A DNA stretch of 37,741 nt from the NCBI GenBank assembly GCA_002413745.1, contig DHXP01000003.1, forward strand, positions 1-37,741, in the 5' to 3' direction. The stretch comes from Flavobacterium sp. UBA5153 (lineage in GTDB: Bacteria > Bacteroidota > Bacteroidia > Flavobacteriales > Flavobacteriaceae). Positions within the stretch are counted from its first letter, which is position 1, and every line of letters starts with the position of its first letter. The position numbers and the translations under genes were made by a program. Below, one piece after another: positions 17,772 through 26,728 of the stretch. The notes below the pieces were generated by a model. It was not told the origin of the DNA. It worked only from the letters and a program-made list of their open reading frames with translations, and searched no databases.

Positions 17772-17951
17772 CTAAAAGTGTAATCCGCCAAAAATATAGA
17801 TTATACCACCTATAATAAAACACACACCGCTAACATAACCTTGGAAATTATTAACAGAAGAAAGATTAGTATTCTTTGGTCTTTTCGATGTATACCAAAT
17901 AACAGCTAATCCAACCAACATCAATAAAACACCAATTCCTATATCTTTCAT
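17772..17951 (-). CDS. Small two-helix membrane protein of unknown function
   Basis: The minus strand encodes 59 residues from the ATG at 17951 to the TAG at 17772. The sequence begins MKDIGIGVLLMLVGLAVIWY and ends GGIIYIFGGLHF. Two hydrophobic helices (about 3-20 and 38-56) flank a polar basic loop (TSKRPKNTNLSS). The glycine-rich small-helix pattern and clean hydrophobic/polar alternation suggest a real protein rather than a chance frame. I do not recognise the family. It lies downstream of infB on the same strand, but the infB terminator at 17992-18019 separates them, so it probably has its own promoter. Confidence 0.7.
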   Translation of the reverse strand: MKDIGIGVLLMLVGLAVIWYTSKRPKNTNLSSVNNFQGYVSGVCFIIGGIIYIFGGLHF

Positions 17952-17991
17952 ATTTTTGCCATTTTAATTTACCAAATAATCAAGCTAAACT

Positions 17992-18019
17992 AAAAAAAAA
18001 TCCCGACGAATCGGGATTT
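17992..18019 (-). terminator. Terminator of the rimP-nusA-infB operon
   Basis: AAATCCCGA (17998-18006) pairs with TCGGGATTT (18011-18019) around CGAA. On the minus strand nine T residues follow (complement of 17992-18000). It lies 24 bases after the infB stop. The TCCCGA/TCGGGA arms are the same as those of the in-frame palindromes found in three genes of this window. Confidence 0.92.
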
Positions 18020-18043
18020 AATTATTTTACAACTATTGAAATC

Positions 18044-20965
18044 TTATTTCAATTTCTTTTTGACTGCTACTTCTTGGTAAGATTCAATAATATCTCTTTC
18101 CTCAATGTCGTTGTATCCTTTAACTTGAATACCACAATCATAACCTTTAGCTACATCTCTTACGTCATCTTTAAATCGTTTCAATGCCAATAATTCTCCA
18201 GTAAAGACAACAACACCGTCTCTAATGATTCTCATTTTGGCGTTTTTAACAATTTTACCATCCATAACCATACTTCCGGCAATAGAACCCACTTTCGATA
18301 TTTTGAATATCTCCCTGATTTCGGCAGTTCCCAGAATTTCTTCTTTCATTTCCGGAGCAAGCATTCCTTCCATTGCGTCTTTCAAGTCGTCGATAGCGGC
18401 ATAAATGATAGAATAGTAACGGATGTCAATTTCTTCTTTGTCGGCTAATTGTCTTGCATTTCCAGCAGGACGAACATTAAATCCGATGATGATTGCATCT
18501 GAAGCAGAAGCCAACATTACGTCAGTTTCGGTAATAGCTCCAACACCTTTATGGATGATATTGATTTGAATTTCTTCGGTAGATAATTTAGAGAACGAAT
18601 CCGACAAAGCTTCAACAGAACCATCAACGTCACCTTTTAGAATGATGTTCAATTCTTTAAATTGACCCAATGCAATTCTACGTCCAATTTCATCCAAGGT
18701 AATATGACGTTGAGTACGAACAGATTGCTCGCGCATTAATTGAGAACGTTTTGAAGCAATTTGTTTGGCTTCTTTTTCGTCTTCAAAAACATTAAACTTG
18801 TCACCCGCTGTTGCTGCACCATCTAAACCTAATACAGATACTGGAGTTGAAGGGCCTGCAACAGTCACAATATTTCCTCTTTCGTCGTGCATGGCTTTTA
18901 TTTTACCATGGTGTTTTCCAGCCAACATATAATCCCCAATTCTTAAAGTTCCATGTTGCACTAATATGGTAGAAACGTATCCTTTTCCTTTATCCAAAAA
19001 TGCTTCTACGACAGTTCCTTGTGCCGCTTTATTTGGATTCGATTTTAAATCTAGCAATTCAGCTTCCAATAATACTTTTTCCAATAATTCTTTTACCCCT
19101 GTTCCAACTTTCGCCGAAATATCGTGAGATTGAATTTTTCCACCCCAATCTTCAACAAGTAAATTCATACCTGCTAATTTTTCTTTGATTTTTTCAGGGT
19201 TGGCATTTGGCTTATCAATTTTATTGATTGCAAATATAATTGGAACTCCAGCAGCCTGAGCGTGAGAAATTGCTTCTTTGGTTTGTGGCATGATGTCATC
19301 ATCGGCAGCAACCACAATAATTGCAATATCTGTAACCTGAGCACCACGAGCACGCATTGCGGTAAACGCTTCGTGACCCGGTGTATCAAGGAAAGCTATT
19401 TTTTGACCGTCTTCTAAAGTCACTCCATAAGCACCAATGTGTTGTGTAATTCCTCCAGATTCACCAGCGATAACATTTTCTTTACGAATATAATCCAGTA
19501 AAGATGTTTTACCGTGATCGACGTGACCCATTACGGTAACAATTGGCGCTCTAAAAACTAAATCTTCTTCTTTGTCTGGTACAACTTGAATGGCTTCTTC
19601 AATATCTACCGTGATGAATTCAACTTCGTAACCAAATTCATCGGCAACAATGGTCAATGTTTCTGCATCGAGGCGTTGATTTTGCGTTACCATAATTCCA
19701 AGTGACATACAAGTACCAATAACTTTTGTAATTGGCACATCCATCATAATGGCAATTTCACCAACGGTAACAAATTCAGTAACCTTTATCGTTTTACTTC
19801 CTTCGTCTATGGCTCTTTGCTCGTCATCTGATTTTTGACGGTGCGTATCTCTTTTGTCTCTTCTGTATTTAGCCGCTTTCGATTTACCGCCTTTTCCTTG
19901 CAATTTCTCTAAAGTCTCCCTAATTTGATTTTTAACTTCTTCTTCCGTTGGCTCAACTTTGGCAACAATTGCAGGTCTGGCTCCTTTTACAAAACCAGGT
20001 CTAGCTCCCCTATTGGCGTTAAAACCACCACCGCCACCAACATTTGGAGTAATTTTATTAGGATTTGGCGCGCCCGGAACTCCAGGAGTTGCAGGTGGTC
20101 TTGGAGCACCAGGTTTTGGGGCAATCCTTTTTCGTTTATTTTTATTGGCATTACTGGCCGCACTTCCAGGAGCACCAGGTGTCCCAGGTTTGTTTGGAGT
20201 AATTTTAGGCTCTTCTTTTTTCTTTTTAGGCTTATTAAATTGAGACAAATCGATGGTTTGACCAGTCAATGTAGCTCCAGTTAATTTTTGATATTTAGTC
20301 TTGATAGATTCTTCAACGGGTGCTTCTTCCTTTTTCGGTGCTTCTTTCGGTGCTGAAACCGTTTCGCTTTTTGTTTCTTTTAACTCGACAATAGGTTTAA
20401 CCTCTTTTTTGTCTGAAACAATTTTTTCTTGTAAAGGTTCTTTTTGAAGAGGTTCTTTTGGTAAAGATTCTTTCTGCAAAGGTTCTTTATGCAAAGGTTC
20501 TTTTGGTAAAGATTCTTTTTGAAGAGGTTTTTCCTGTTGAGTTTTAGCTACGGGAATGTCCTTTTTTTCTACAATTGGCGAAGGCACAGCCGCTTTTTTA
20601 GGGTTAAGGTCAATATTCCCAACATGAACGGGGCCAGTCACAACAGCTCGCGCCCTTATAACTTCTTGGTTTTTTAGCCGTTCTTCGTCTTGTTTGCGTT
20701 TGTCATCAATTTCTTTTTCACGCTCTACACGCAATGCTTCTTTCTCTTTTCTCTTCTCTTCTCCCACCTCTTTTGAAGCCTCTTTTTTCCCTTTGTCGCC
20801 TGCAAACTGACCACACAAAACATTGTACACATCGTCGGAAATTTTTGTGTTTGGATTTGCTTCAATAGCAATTCCCTTATCTTTTAGATAATCCACAGCT
20901 CTTTCTAACGAAATGTTTAATTCCCTTAAAACTTTGTTTATTCTAATAACTCTCTCTTCAGACAT
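18044..20965 (-). CDS. infB: Translation initiation factor IF-2
   Basis: The 973-residue GTPase delivers initiator fMet-tRNA to the 30S subunit. It starts with the IF2 N-terminal fold (residues 1-50, [20 protein letters not shown]). A long, charged, low-complexity linker follows, including seven tandem pentads of the [PS]L[QPH]KE type (147-181) and a Gly/Pro/Asn-rich stretch (about 255-325). The G domain has [14 protein letters not shown] (G1), [10 protein letters not shown] (G2), DTPGHEAFT (G3) and NKID (G4), and C-terminal domains II-IV follow. The gene is 48 bases after nusA in the standard rimP-nusA-infB order and is followed by a strong terminator. Confidence 0.97.
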   Translation of the reverse strand: MSEERVIRINKVLRELNISLERAVDYLKDKGIAIEANPNTKISDDVYNVLCGQFAGDKGKKEASKEVGEEKRKEKEALRVEREKEIDDKRKQDEERLKNQEVIRARAVVTGPVHVGNIDLNPKKAAVPSPIVEKKDIPVAKTQQEKPLQKESLPKEPLHKEPLQKESLPKEPLQKEPLQEKIVSDKKEVKPIVELKETKSETVSAPKEAPKKEEAPVEESIKTKYQKLTGATLTGQTIDLSQFNKPKKKKEEPKITPNKPGTPGAPGSAASNANKNKRKRIAPKPGAPRPPATPGVPGAPNPNKITPNVGGGGGFNANRGARPGFVKGARPAIVAKVEPTEEEVKNQIRETLEKLQGKGGKSKAAKYRRDKRDTHRQKSDDEQRAIDEGSKTIKVTEFVTVGEIAIMMDVPITKVIGTCMSLGIMVTQNQRLDAETLTIVADEFGYEVEFITVDIEEAIQVVPDKEEDLVFRAPIVTVMGHVDHGKTSLLDYIRKENVIAGESGGITQHIGAYGVTLEDGQKIAFLDTPGHEAFTAMRARGAQVTDIAIIVVAADDDIMPQTKEAISHAQAAGVPIIFAINKIDKPNANPEKIKEKLAGMNLLVEDWGGKIQSHDISAKVGTGVKELLEKVLLEAELLDLKSNPNKAAQGTVVEAFLDKGKGYVSTILVQHGTLRIGDYMLAGKHHGKIKAMHDERGNIVTVAGPSTPVSVLGLDGAATAGDKFNVFEDEKEAKQIASKRSQLMREQSVRTQRHITLDEIGRRIALGQFKELNIILKGDVDGSVEALSDSFSKLSTEEIQINIIHKGVGAITETDVMLASASDAIIIGFNVRPAGNARQLADKEEIDIRYYSIIYAAIDDLKDAMEGMLAPEMKEEILGTAEIREIFKISKVGSIAGSMVMDGKIVKNAKMRIIRDGVVVFTGELLALKRFKDDVRDVAKGYDCGIQVKGYNDIEERDIIESYQEVAVKKKLK
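20423..20527 (-). repeat. Tandem 15-bp coding repeat in infB
   Basis: Seven consecutive 15-base units encode [30 protein letters not shown] and PLQEK (residues 147-181). SLPKE recurs every third unit, indicating a 45-bp higher-order duplication. The unit count is likely to vary between strains. Confidence 0.85.
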
Positions 20966-21013
20966 AAAACCTTTTTATTATTACCTTTTCTATTGTATTG
21001 TTTGAAGAATTGA

Positions 21014-22267
21014 TTAGCTATCAAATTCTTCTTTTAATATTCTCATTACATCTAGAATAGTTTCCTCTTCCAGGTCTGTTCTCCTTACTAAATCATTTAC
21101 ATCTTGTTTCAAAATACTTTTTGCAGTATCCAACCCAATTTTTGCAAATTCTTCAATAACCCATCCTTCAATTTCATCTGAAAACTCTGTTAATTCAACA
21201 TCATCTTCATCGGCAGCTGCGCCTGCAACATCTCCTTCACGAATAACGTCAAGCTCATAACCTGTCAATTGACCGGCTAATTTAATGTTATGTCCACCTC
21301 TACCAATTGCTTTAGAAACTTCTTCTAATTTCAAGAAAACTTCGGCTCTTTTTGTTTCTTCATTAATCTTGATGGATGAAACTTTCGCAGGGCTTAATGC
21401 TCTTGTAATATACAATTGAATATTGCTGGTATAATTAATGACGTCTATGTTTTCATTTCCCAATTCACGAACAATACCGTGAATACGGGAACCTTTCATA
21501 CCCACACAAGCACCAACAGGATCAATTCTATCGTCATAAGAATCTACCGCTACTTTTGCTTTTTCGCCTGGAATTCTCACTACTTTTTTTACCATAATCA
21601 ATCCGTCGAAAACTTCCGGAATTTCTTGCTCAAACAATTTTTCCAAGAACTTCTCCGAAGTTCTGGACATAATTATCTGAGGTTTATTTCCTTTTAGTTC
21701 AACGCTTTCAATGATTCCTCGAACATTATCTCCTTTACGGAAAAAATCAGAGGGTATTTGTTTTTCTTTTGGCAGAATGATTTCGTTTCCTTCATCATCA
21801 ATCAAAATTACGACTCTTGGACGAACATGATGTACTTCGGCAGTGTAAATTTCGCCAATTAAATCTTTAAATTGTTTGTAAAGATTGGTATTATCGTGTT
21901 CGTGAATCTTGGAAATCAAGTTTTGGCGCAAAGCCAAAATAGCTCTTCTTCCCAAATCAATTAACTTCACTTCTTCAGAAACTTCTTCTCCGATTTCAAA
22001 ATCAGGCTCAATTTTTCGAGCATCTGTAAGCGAAATTTCCAAATGGTCTAAATCTACATCATCATCGGCAACAATAACCCTTCTTTGCCATATTTCCATA
22101 TCGCCTTTATCAGGATTAATGATAATATCAAAATTATCATCTGATCCAAATTTTTTCTTCAATGCATTTCTGAATACATCTTCTAATATCGCCATAAGCG
22201 TTACACGATCAATAAGTTTATCATCTTTAAACTCTGAAAATGAATCGATTAATGCTAAATTTTCCAT
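21014..22267 (-). CDS. nusA: Transcription termination/antitermination factor NusA
   Basis: The 417-residue protein has the NusA N-terminal RNA-polymerase-binding domain (about 1-130), an S1 domain (about 135-200), and two KH domains with RIPGEKAKVAVDSYDDRIDPVGACVGMKGSRI and the GRGGHNIKLAGQLTG loop. An acidic linker (AAADEDDVELTEF) and a short C-terminal helical tail follow. It lacks the two acidic repeats of the 495-residue E. coli protein, as is usual in Bacteroidetes. It binds polymerase and modulates pausing and termination, including possibly the hairpin in its own operon leader at 22758-22778. It follows rimP by 13 bases. Confidence 0.96.
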   Translation of the reverse strand: MENLALIDSFSEFKDDKLIDRVTLMAILEDVFRNALKKKFGSDDNFDIIINPDKGDMEIWQRRVIVADDDVDLDHLEISLTDARKIEPDFEIGEEVSEEVKLIDLGRRAILALRQNLISKIHEHDNTNLYKQFKDLIGEIYTAEVHHVRPRVVILIDDEGNEIILPKEKQIPSDFFRKGDNVRGIIESVELKGNKPQIIMSRTSEKFLEKLFEQEIPEVFDGLIMVKKVVRIPGEKAKVAVDSYDDRIDPVGACVGMKGSRIHGIVRELGNENIDVINYTSNIQLYITRALSPAKVSSIKINEETKRAEVFLKLEEVSKAIGRGGHNIKLAGQLTGYELDVIREGDVAGAAADEDDVELTEFSDEIEGWVIEEFAKIGLDTAKSILKQDVNDLVRRTDLEEETILDVMRILKEEFDS

Positions 22268-22280
22268 GCCAACTAATTAA

Positions 22281-22745
22281 TTAAAATGTTACTGTAACAA
22301 TTGCTTCTTTTATTTCTGTATAAGGTATTTCTTGTCTTTTTTGAACTGTTTCTTTTCCTTTTCCAAGTTTTTTTGGCTCTCTGGCTTTCCATGACAAAAT
22401 TATAAAATTATCATTAGCTTCAACTAATTCTGCTTCAATTGTTTCGGTTGCTAATTTTACTATTAATGTCCTTCCAACGTTTTTTTTGTATTGTCTAACC
22501 ATTTTTAATGGCGATCCAACTCCTACCGAAGCCACTTCTAAAGAAAAATCTTGTTCTTCCCTGTCTAAATTAGCATCAATTGCACGACTGATATCAATGC
22601 AGTCCTGCAAAGCCACTCCTTTGTCGCCATCTAAAGTTATGATTACTTTAAACGCATCAGTAATGGTTAAGTCTATCAAAAAAACAGATGGTTTTTCTAA
22701 GAGACTCTCGGCTAATACGGTATTTATTTTTTCTTTAAATGTCAT
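22281..22745 (-). CDS. rimP: Ribosome maturation factor RimP
   Basis: The 154-residue protein has the two-domain RimP fold. The conserved segment [33 protein letters not shown] and the [24 protein letters not shown] region identify it; the canonical motif is EVSSPG, here EVASVG. It assists 30S subunit maturation. It is the first gene of rimP-nusA-infB. A promoter and a terminator-like hairpin lie directly upstream, the hairpin ending 12 bases before the ATG. Confidence 0.94.
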   Translation of the reverse strand: MTFKEKINTVLAESLLEKPSVFLIDLTITDAFKVIITLDGDKGVALQDCIDISRAIDANLDREEQDFSLEVASVGVGSPLKMVRQYKKNVGRTLIVKLATETIEAELVEANDNFIILSWKAREPKKLGKGKETVQKRQEIPYTEIKEAIVTVTF

Positions 22746-22752
22746 ATTTTAT

Positions 22753-22778
22753 AAAAAGAGGCACGCCATGCGTGCCTC
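22753..22778 (-). terminator. Terminator-like hairpin in the rimP leader (candidate attenuator)
   Basis: GAGGCACGC (22758-22766) pairs perfectly with GCGTGCCTC (22770-22778) around a 3-base loop. On the minus strand five T residues follow (complement of 22753-22757), then the rimP ATG 7 bases later. It lies downstream of the candidate promoter and inside the operon leader, so it would have to be read through to express the operon. Confidence 0.7.
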
Positions 22779-22807
22779 ATTATCTAGTTTTTTAATAAAT
22801 AACAGTG

Positions 22808-22836
22808 CAAATATAGTGTTTTTTTTATAAATCAAA
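22808..22836 (-). promoter_or_regulatory. Promoter of rimP-nusA-infB
   Basis: On the minus strand a TTTTTTG (complement of 22833-22839) is followed after 17 bases by TATATTTG (complement of 22808-22815), an exact -7 match. Predicted start is about 55-60 bases before the rimP ATG, upstream of the leader hairpin. Confidence 0.65.
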
Positions 22837-23018
22837 AAATCAATGTTTTATGACAAAAACTTTTCTTGATTTGAGTACAGCTATCTTACATCTCGCTTTT
22901 TAAATAACTTCAACCCTGTTTTTAATTTCGAATTGGCTTTTAACAACCCTGTTTTTAGAAAACCATCTAATTAACAGATCAAAATCAATTTAGTTTTTCA
23001 AGCCCATTTTTTATGAAA

Positions 23019-23051
23019 TAAAAAAAGCCTCTCAAAAAATTGAGAGGCTTT
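23019..23051 (-). terminator. Terminator of the tRNA-Gln gene
   Basis: AAGCCTCTCA (23025-23034) pairs with TGAGAGGCTT (23041-23050), extended by one A-T pair. On the minus strand a run of T residues follows. It starts four bases after the tRNA 3' end. Confidence 0.9.
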
Positions 23052-23054
23052 GTG

Positions 23055-23125
23055 TTGGTCTACAAGGACTCGAACCTTGAAAGACTGCACCAAAAACAGT
23101 TGTGTTACCATTACACCATAGACCA
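23055..23125 (-). tRNA. tRNA-Gln (anticodon TTG)
   Basis: The minus strand folds as a cloverleaf. The acceptor stem is TGGTCTA/TAGACCA, the D arm GTGTAATGGTAACAC, the anticodon stem ACTGT/GCAGT with 7-base loop TTTTGGT (anticodon TTG, reading CAA), and the T arm CAAGGTTCGAGTCCTTG. The discriminator base is A, and CCA is not encoded. The gene is 71 bases and stands alone between its own promoter and terminator. Confidence 0.96.
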
Positions 23126-23148
23126 ATTCCATTGCCGTTAAGCGAGTG

Positions 23149-23179
23149 CAAATTTAATATAAATTTTAATTTTTACAAA
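23149..23179 (-). promoter_or_regulatory. Promoter of tRNA-Gln
   Basis: On the minus strand TTTG (complement of 23176-23179), 19 bases, then TAAATTTG (complement of 23149-23156): a perfect match to the Bacteroidetes -33/-7 consensus at ideal spacing. The start would be about 18 bases before the mature 5' end. Confidence 0.82.
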
Positions 23180-23359
23180 TTTTTAATCTCTTTTTATCAA
23201 AAAAAAATTTATTGACGATCTAACAATCTGAAAAGTCCCGAAAAACAGGCTGTTGCAAGTTATATTCCGTTTTTTAGAAATTTTTGTTAATGCCCGTGCC
23301 GTTAAATAAAAAAACATTTTCTTTGTATCTTAAAATAAAACTAAATTTTAGCATATAAT

Positions 23360-26300
23360 ATGGCAAAGTTCAATTTCAATAAATGGAATACAATTACAGG
23401 CTGGTGCGCATTTGCGATAGCATTAGTGACATACACGCTAACCGTTGAACCTTCAATGAGTTTTTGGGATTGTGGCGAATACATTGCCACTGCGGCAAAA
23501 CTTGAAGTCGGACACCCTCCAGGAGCTCCATTATTCCAGATGATTGGTGCTTTTTTCGCCATGTTTGCCCTCGATGACAAGCATATTGCCGTGATGGTAA
23601 ACATGATGTCCGTTTTTTCGAGTGCCTTTACCATACTGTTTTTATTTTGGTCTTCTTCGATGATTTTAAAGAAAATAGTATCCCGTTTTTCAGAGATAAA
23701 CAAAAACAACTCCATTGTTATTCTTGGTAGCTCACTTGTTGGGGCGCTTGCTTATACTTTTTCCGATAGCTTCTGGTTCAATGCCGTTGAAGCCGAAGTT
23801 TATGCCATGGCTTCTTTGCTTATTGCCTTGCTTTTTTGGCTAGGTTTACGCTGGGAGCAGGATATGGATACACCAAGAGGTAATCGATGGCTACTAATTA
23901 TTTCGCTGGTGATTGGACTTTCATTTGGTGTCCATTTTATGGCATTGTTGACAATTCCTGCCATAGGATTTCTTTATTTTTTCAAACATTATAAAGAGGT
24001 TACCATCAAAAATTTCATCATTGCAAATATTGTTGTAGTGGCCGTTTTGCTGCTTATTTTTAAATTACTGTTGCCTTTGACTATGGCATTTTTTGGCAAA
24101 ACCGAGGTTTTTATGGTCAATAATTTAGGAATGCCGTTTGATTCGGGCACTATATTTGTCGCCTTGCTTCTTATTACATTGTTTTATTATAGTTTAAAAT
24201 ACACCCGTGACAAAGGTCTTGTAAACTACAATACCCTTATTCTATGCATTTTATTCATCTTTATAGGTTTTTCCACTTGGATGATGTTGCCTATTCGTGC
24301 CAATGCCAATGTAGTCATCAACGAGAACAAACCTTCGGATGCACGTGAAGTTTTGGCTTATTACAATAGGGAACAATATGGCTCAAATCCGTTATTTTAC
24401 GGACCGCAATATACCGAAGCCTTTGCTGGTTTAGACAAGAACAATCCTTATTTAGATAAGGCTCCAAACTATGAAAGAGATTATAAAACAGGCAAGTATG
24501 TTATTGTAAACAACTACAAAAATGCCGAACAAAATAGCGATGATAGTCAAAAAACCATTTTACCAAGGCTGTGGAGTGGAGACAATACGGTGAATTACAT
24601 CAGCTTTACAAGCGCACCGCAATTTAAAATAAATCCTGATTATCAATACGCAGATGATTTGCCAAAATACGGAGTCGATCCAAGCAAACTGAGCGAAGAA
24701 GAATTAAACAAAGCGGAGGCACAATTAAGAAATGAAATTGAAAAAACCGTAAAAGAATTTAGACAAGCTTATGCACAAAAACAAATTGACAATGAAGGTT
24801 ACGTTAAATTTCTGAAAAGTTATGGCGATTATTTAATTGTGGAAAAACCAACAACTGCCGACAATTTAAGTTTTATGTTTGAATACCAATTTGGCTATAT
24901 GTATTTTAGGTATTTGATGTGGAATTTTGTTGGACGCCAGAACGACATTCAGGGAAAATATGACTCTCAAGACGGTAACTGGCTTAGCGGGATTCCATTT
25001 ATAGACGAATTGCATCTGGGCTCCCAACAAAATTTACCTTCGGACGTGTTGAATAATAAAGGGCGCAATGTGTATTTCTTTTTGCCATTATTACTAGGCC
25101 TCATTGGCATTATGTATCATTTCGGCAAGGATCGAAAAAGTTTTTATGTGCTTTTGGTGCTATTCCTATTCATGGGAATTGCCTTGAAAATTTACCTCAA
25201 CGAAAGACCATTTGAACCACGAGAAAGAGATTATGCCTTGGTGGGCTCTTTCTATGTATTTGCCATTTGGATAGGTTTTGGAGTATATGCGCTTTATGAA
25301 AGTCTTCAAAACTATCTGGCGCCAAAAATAGCCGGCCCTATAATTGTAGCAGCAAGTTTACTGGCTGTTCCGGTTCTTATGGCTTCCCAAAACTGGGATG
25401 ACCATGATCGTTCAGGAAGATATACCGCAGTGGCAATGGCAAAATCCTATCTTACTTCTTGCGACCCCAATGCTATTTTATTTACCATTGGCGACAACGA
25501 CACCTTCCCGCTTTGGTATGCACAGGAAATTGAACATGTAAGAACAGACGTCAAAATTGTAAACACAAGTCTGTTTATGACCGATTGGTATATTGACCAA
25601 ATGAAAACCAAAGCTTACAATTCTGAACCTTTGCCAATTTCATTCACACACGATCAATATGTGGGAGACAAACTGGATTATGTGGCGCATATTCAAAAAA
25701 TAGATAGCCGATGGGAAATAAAAGATTTTATCAATTTTATAAAAAACCCAAAATCTACCGTTGAAATGCAAAATGGGCAAACCATTCATTTTTACCCGAC
25801 AGATAAAATTAGAATTCCTGTTGACAAGAACAGCATTATCAAGAACAAAGTGGTTGCCGCAAAATTCTATGATTCCATTGTCCCTTATATTGACATAGAC
25901 ATCAAAGGAAATGCATTATACAAAAACAGATTAATGATGCTGGACATCGTGGCCAACAACGATTGGAAAAGACCTATCTACTTTAGTGGTGGCGCATTTG
26001 ATAATGAAGATTATTTGTGGATGAAAAACTATCTCCAATTGGACGGAATGGTCTATAAATTAGTCCCCTTAAAAACTGCTGCATCAAAAGACGCAAGCCC
26101 TATGGATATGGGCCAGATTGATTCGGATAAAATGTATTCTGTTGTCATGAAATGGGATTGGGGCAATAGCGAAAGCGACAAGATATACCACGACCCCGAA
26201 ACAAGAAGAAACAGCATAACTTACAGAACAAATCTTGCCCGATTAATGGATAAGTTAATCGCCGAAGGGAAGAAAGATAAGGCACGAAATATTATCGATT

Positions 26301-26635
26301 TGGCCATGACAAAGATGCCTTTGGATAAATTTGGTTATTATTCCGTTGTAGAACCTTTTGCCAGAGGATATTATGAAGTGGACGAAAAAGCAAAAGCCCA
26401 ACAACTTCTGGATAAATTAATGACAAAATACAAAGAAAACCTTAATTATTATGGTAGTCTAAAATCCTCCGAACAAACAGATATAGCTGTTGATATTATT
26501 ACCGATATTGAACGCTACAGAAGTTTGTTGCAAGTGATGAAGGAAAGTGGAGATGTTCCATTTTACAATAAAAATAGGGCAATATTCAATACTTATATAA
26601 AAATGTTTGAGCGTTTTGGCCGCGAAAAAGAATAG
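23360..26635 (+). CDS. DUF2723 family polytopic membrane protein, putative GT-C-type glycosyltransferase
   Basis: The 1091-residue protein starts with the DUF2723 signature in its first exterior loop (FWDCGEYIATA, then GHPPGAP; D37, E40, H52), followed by about 10-12 hydrophobic helices to about residue 690. A long soluble C-terminal part follows, with the conserved GDNDTFPLWYAQE and DWYIDQM, and a helical tail (about 960-1085). In this family the acidic residues in the first loop are where GT-C transferases such as protein O-mannosyltransferases keep their catalytic residues. A role in transferring sugar from a lipid carrier is inferred, not shown. A weak promoter candidate is TTTG 23322-23325 with TAAATTTT 23342-23349. 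A long inverted repeat separates it from the deacetylase downstream. Confidence 0.88.
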   Translation: MAKFNFNKWNTITGWCAFAIALVTYTLTVEPSMSFWDCGEYIATAAKLEVGHPPGAPLFQMIGAFFAMFALDDKHIAVMVNMMSVFSSAFTILFLFWSSSMILKKIVSRFSEINKNNSIVILGSSLVGALAYTFSDSFWFNAVEAEVYAMASLLIALLFWLGLRWEQDMDTPRGNRWLLIISLVIGLSFGVHFMALLTIPAIGFLYFFKHYKEVTIKNFIIANIVVVAVLLLIFKLLLPLTMAFFGKTEVFMVNNLGMPFDSGTIFVALLLITLFYYSLKYTRDKGLVNYNTLILCILFIFIGFSTWMMLPIRANANVVINENKPSDAREVLAYYNREQYGSNPLFYGPQYTEAFAGLDKNNPYLDKAPNYERDYKTGKYVIVNNYKNAEQNSDDSQKTILPRLWSGDNTVNYISFTSAPQFKINPDYQYADDLPKYGVDPSKLSEEELNKAEAQLRNEIEKTVKEFRQAYAQKQIDNEGYVKFLKSYGDYLIVEKPTTADNLSFMFEYQFGYMYFRYLMWNFVGRQNDIQGKYDSQDGNWLSGIPFIDELHLGSQQNLPSDVLNNKGRNVYFFLPLLLGLIGIMYHFGKDRKSFYVLLVLFLFMGIALKIYLNERPFEPRERDYALVGSFYVFAIWIGFGVYALYESLQNYLAPKIAGPIIVAASLLAVPVLMASQNWDDHDRSGRYTAVAMAKSYLTSCDPNAILFTIGDNDTFPLWYAQEIEHVRTDVKIVNTSLFMTDWYIDQMKTKAYNSEPLPISFTHDQYVGDKLDYVAHIQKIDSRWEIKDFINFIKNPKSTVEMQNGQTIHFYPTDKIRIPVDKNSIIKNKVVAAKFYDSIVPYIDIDIKGNALYKNRLMMLDIVANNDWKRPIYFSGGAFDNEDYLWMKNYLQLDGMVYKLVPLKTAASKDASPMDMGQIDSDKMYSVVMKWDWGNSESDKIYHDPETRRNSITYRTNLARLMDKLIAEGKKDKARNIIDLAMTKMPLDKFGYYSVVEPFARGYYEVDEKAKAQQLLDKLMTKYKENLNYYGSLKSSEQTDIAVDIITDIERYRSLLQVMKESGDVPFYNKNRAIFNTYIKMFERFGREKE

Positions 26636-26639
26636 CTTT

Positions 26640-26715
26640 AATTCGGAAATTTGAAAATTTGGAAATGAGTGATTTAAAAAATTATCGCTTTTCCGAATTT
26701 TCAAATTTTCAAATT
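26640..26715. repeat. AT-rich inverted repeat between the DUF2723 gene and the deacetylase
   Basis: The left arm (26640-26665) and right arm (26690-26715) are 26 bases each and complementary apart from three positions. They are built from the repeated unit AATTTTCAAATTT. The 24-base centre is unrelated. A further copy of the unit extends past the right arm to about 26722. The element fills nearly the whole 93-base gap and ends 13 bases before the next ATG. Confidence 0.75.
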
Positions 26716-26728
26716 TTCAAATTAAATT

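Noticed and set aside
19925-20284. Several antisense open frames opposite infB rich in Gly/Pro/Phe/Ser
   Set aside because: They are produced by the low-complexity linker of IF-2.
20423-20527. Possible CRISPR-like array because of regular 15-base repeats
   Set aside because: The repeats are directly adjacent with no spacers, in frame and inside infB.
23341-23715. 124-codon minus-strand frame over the start of the DUF2723 gene
   Set aside because: It overlaps a clear gene and contains no protein signature.
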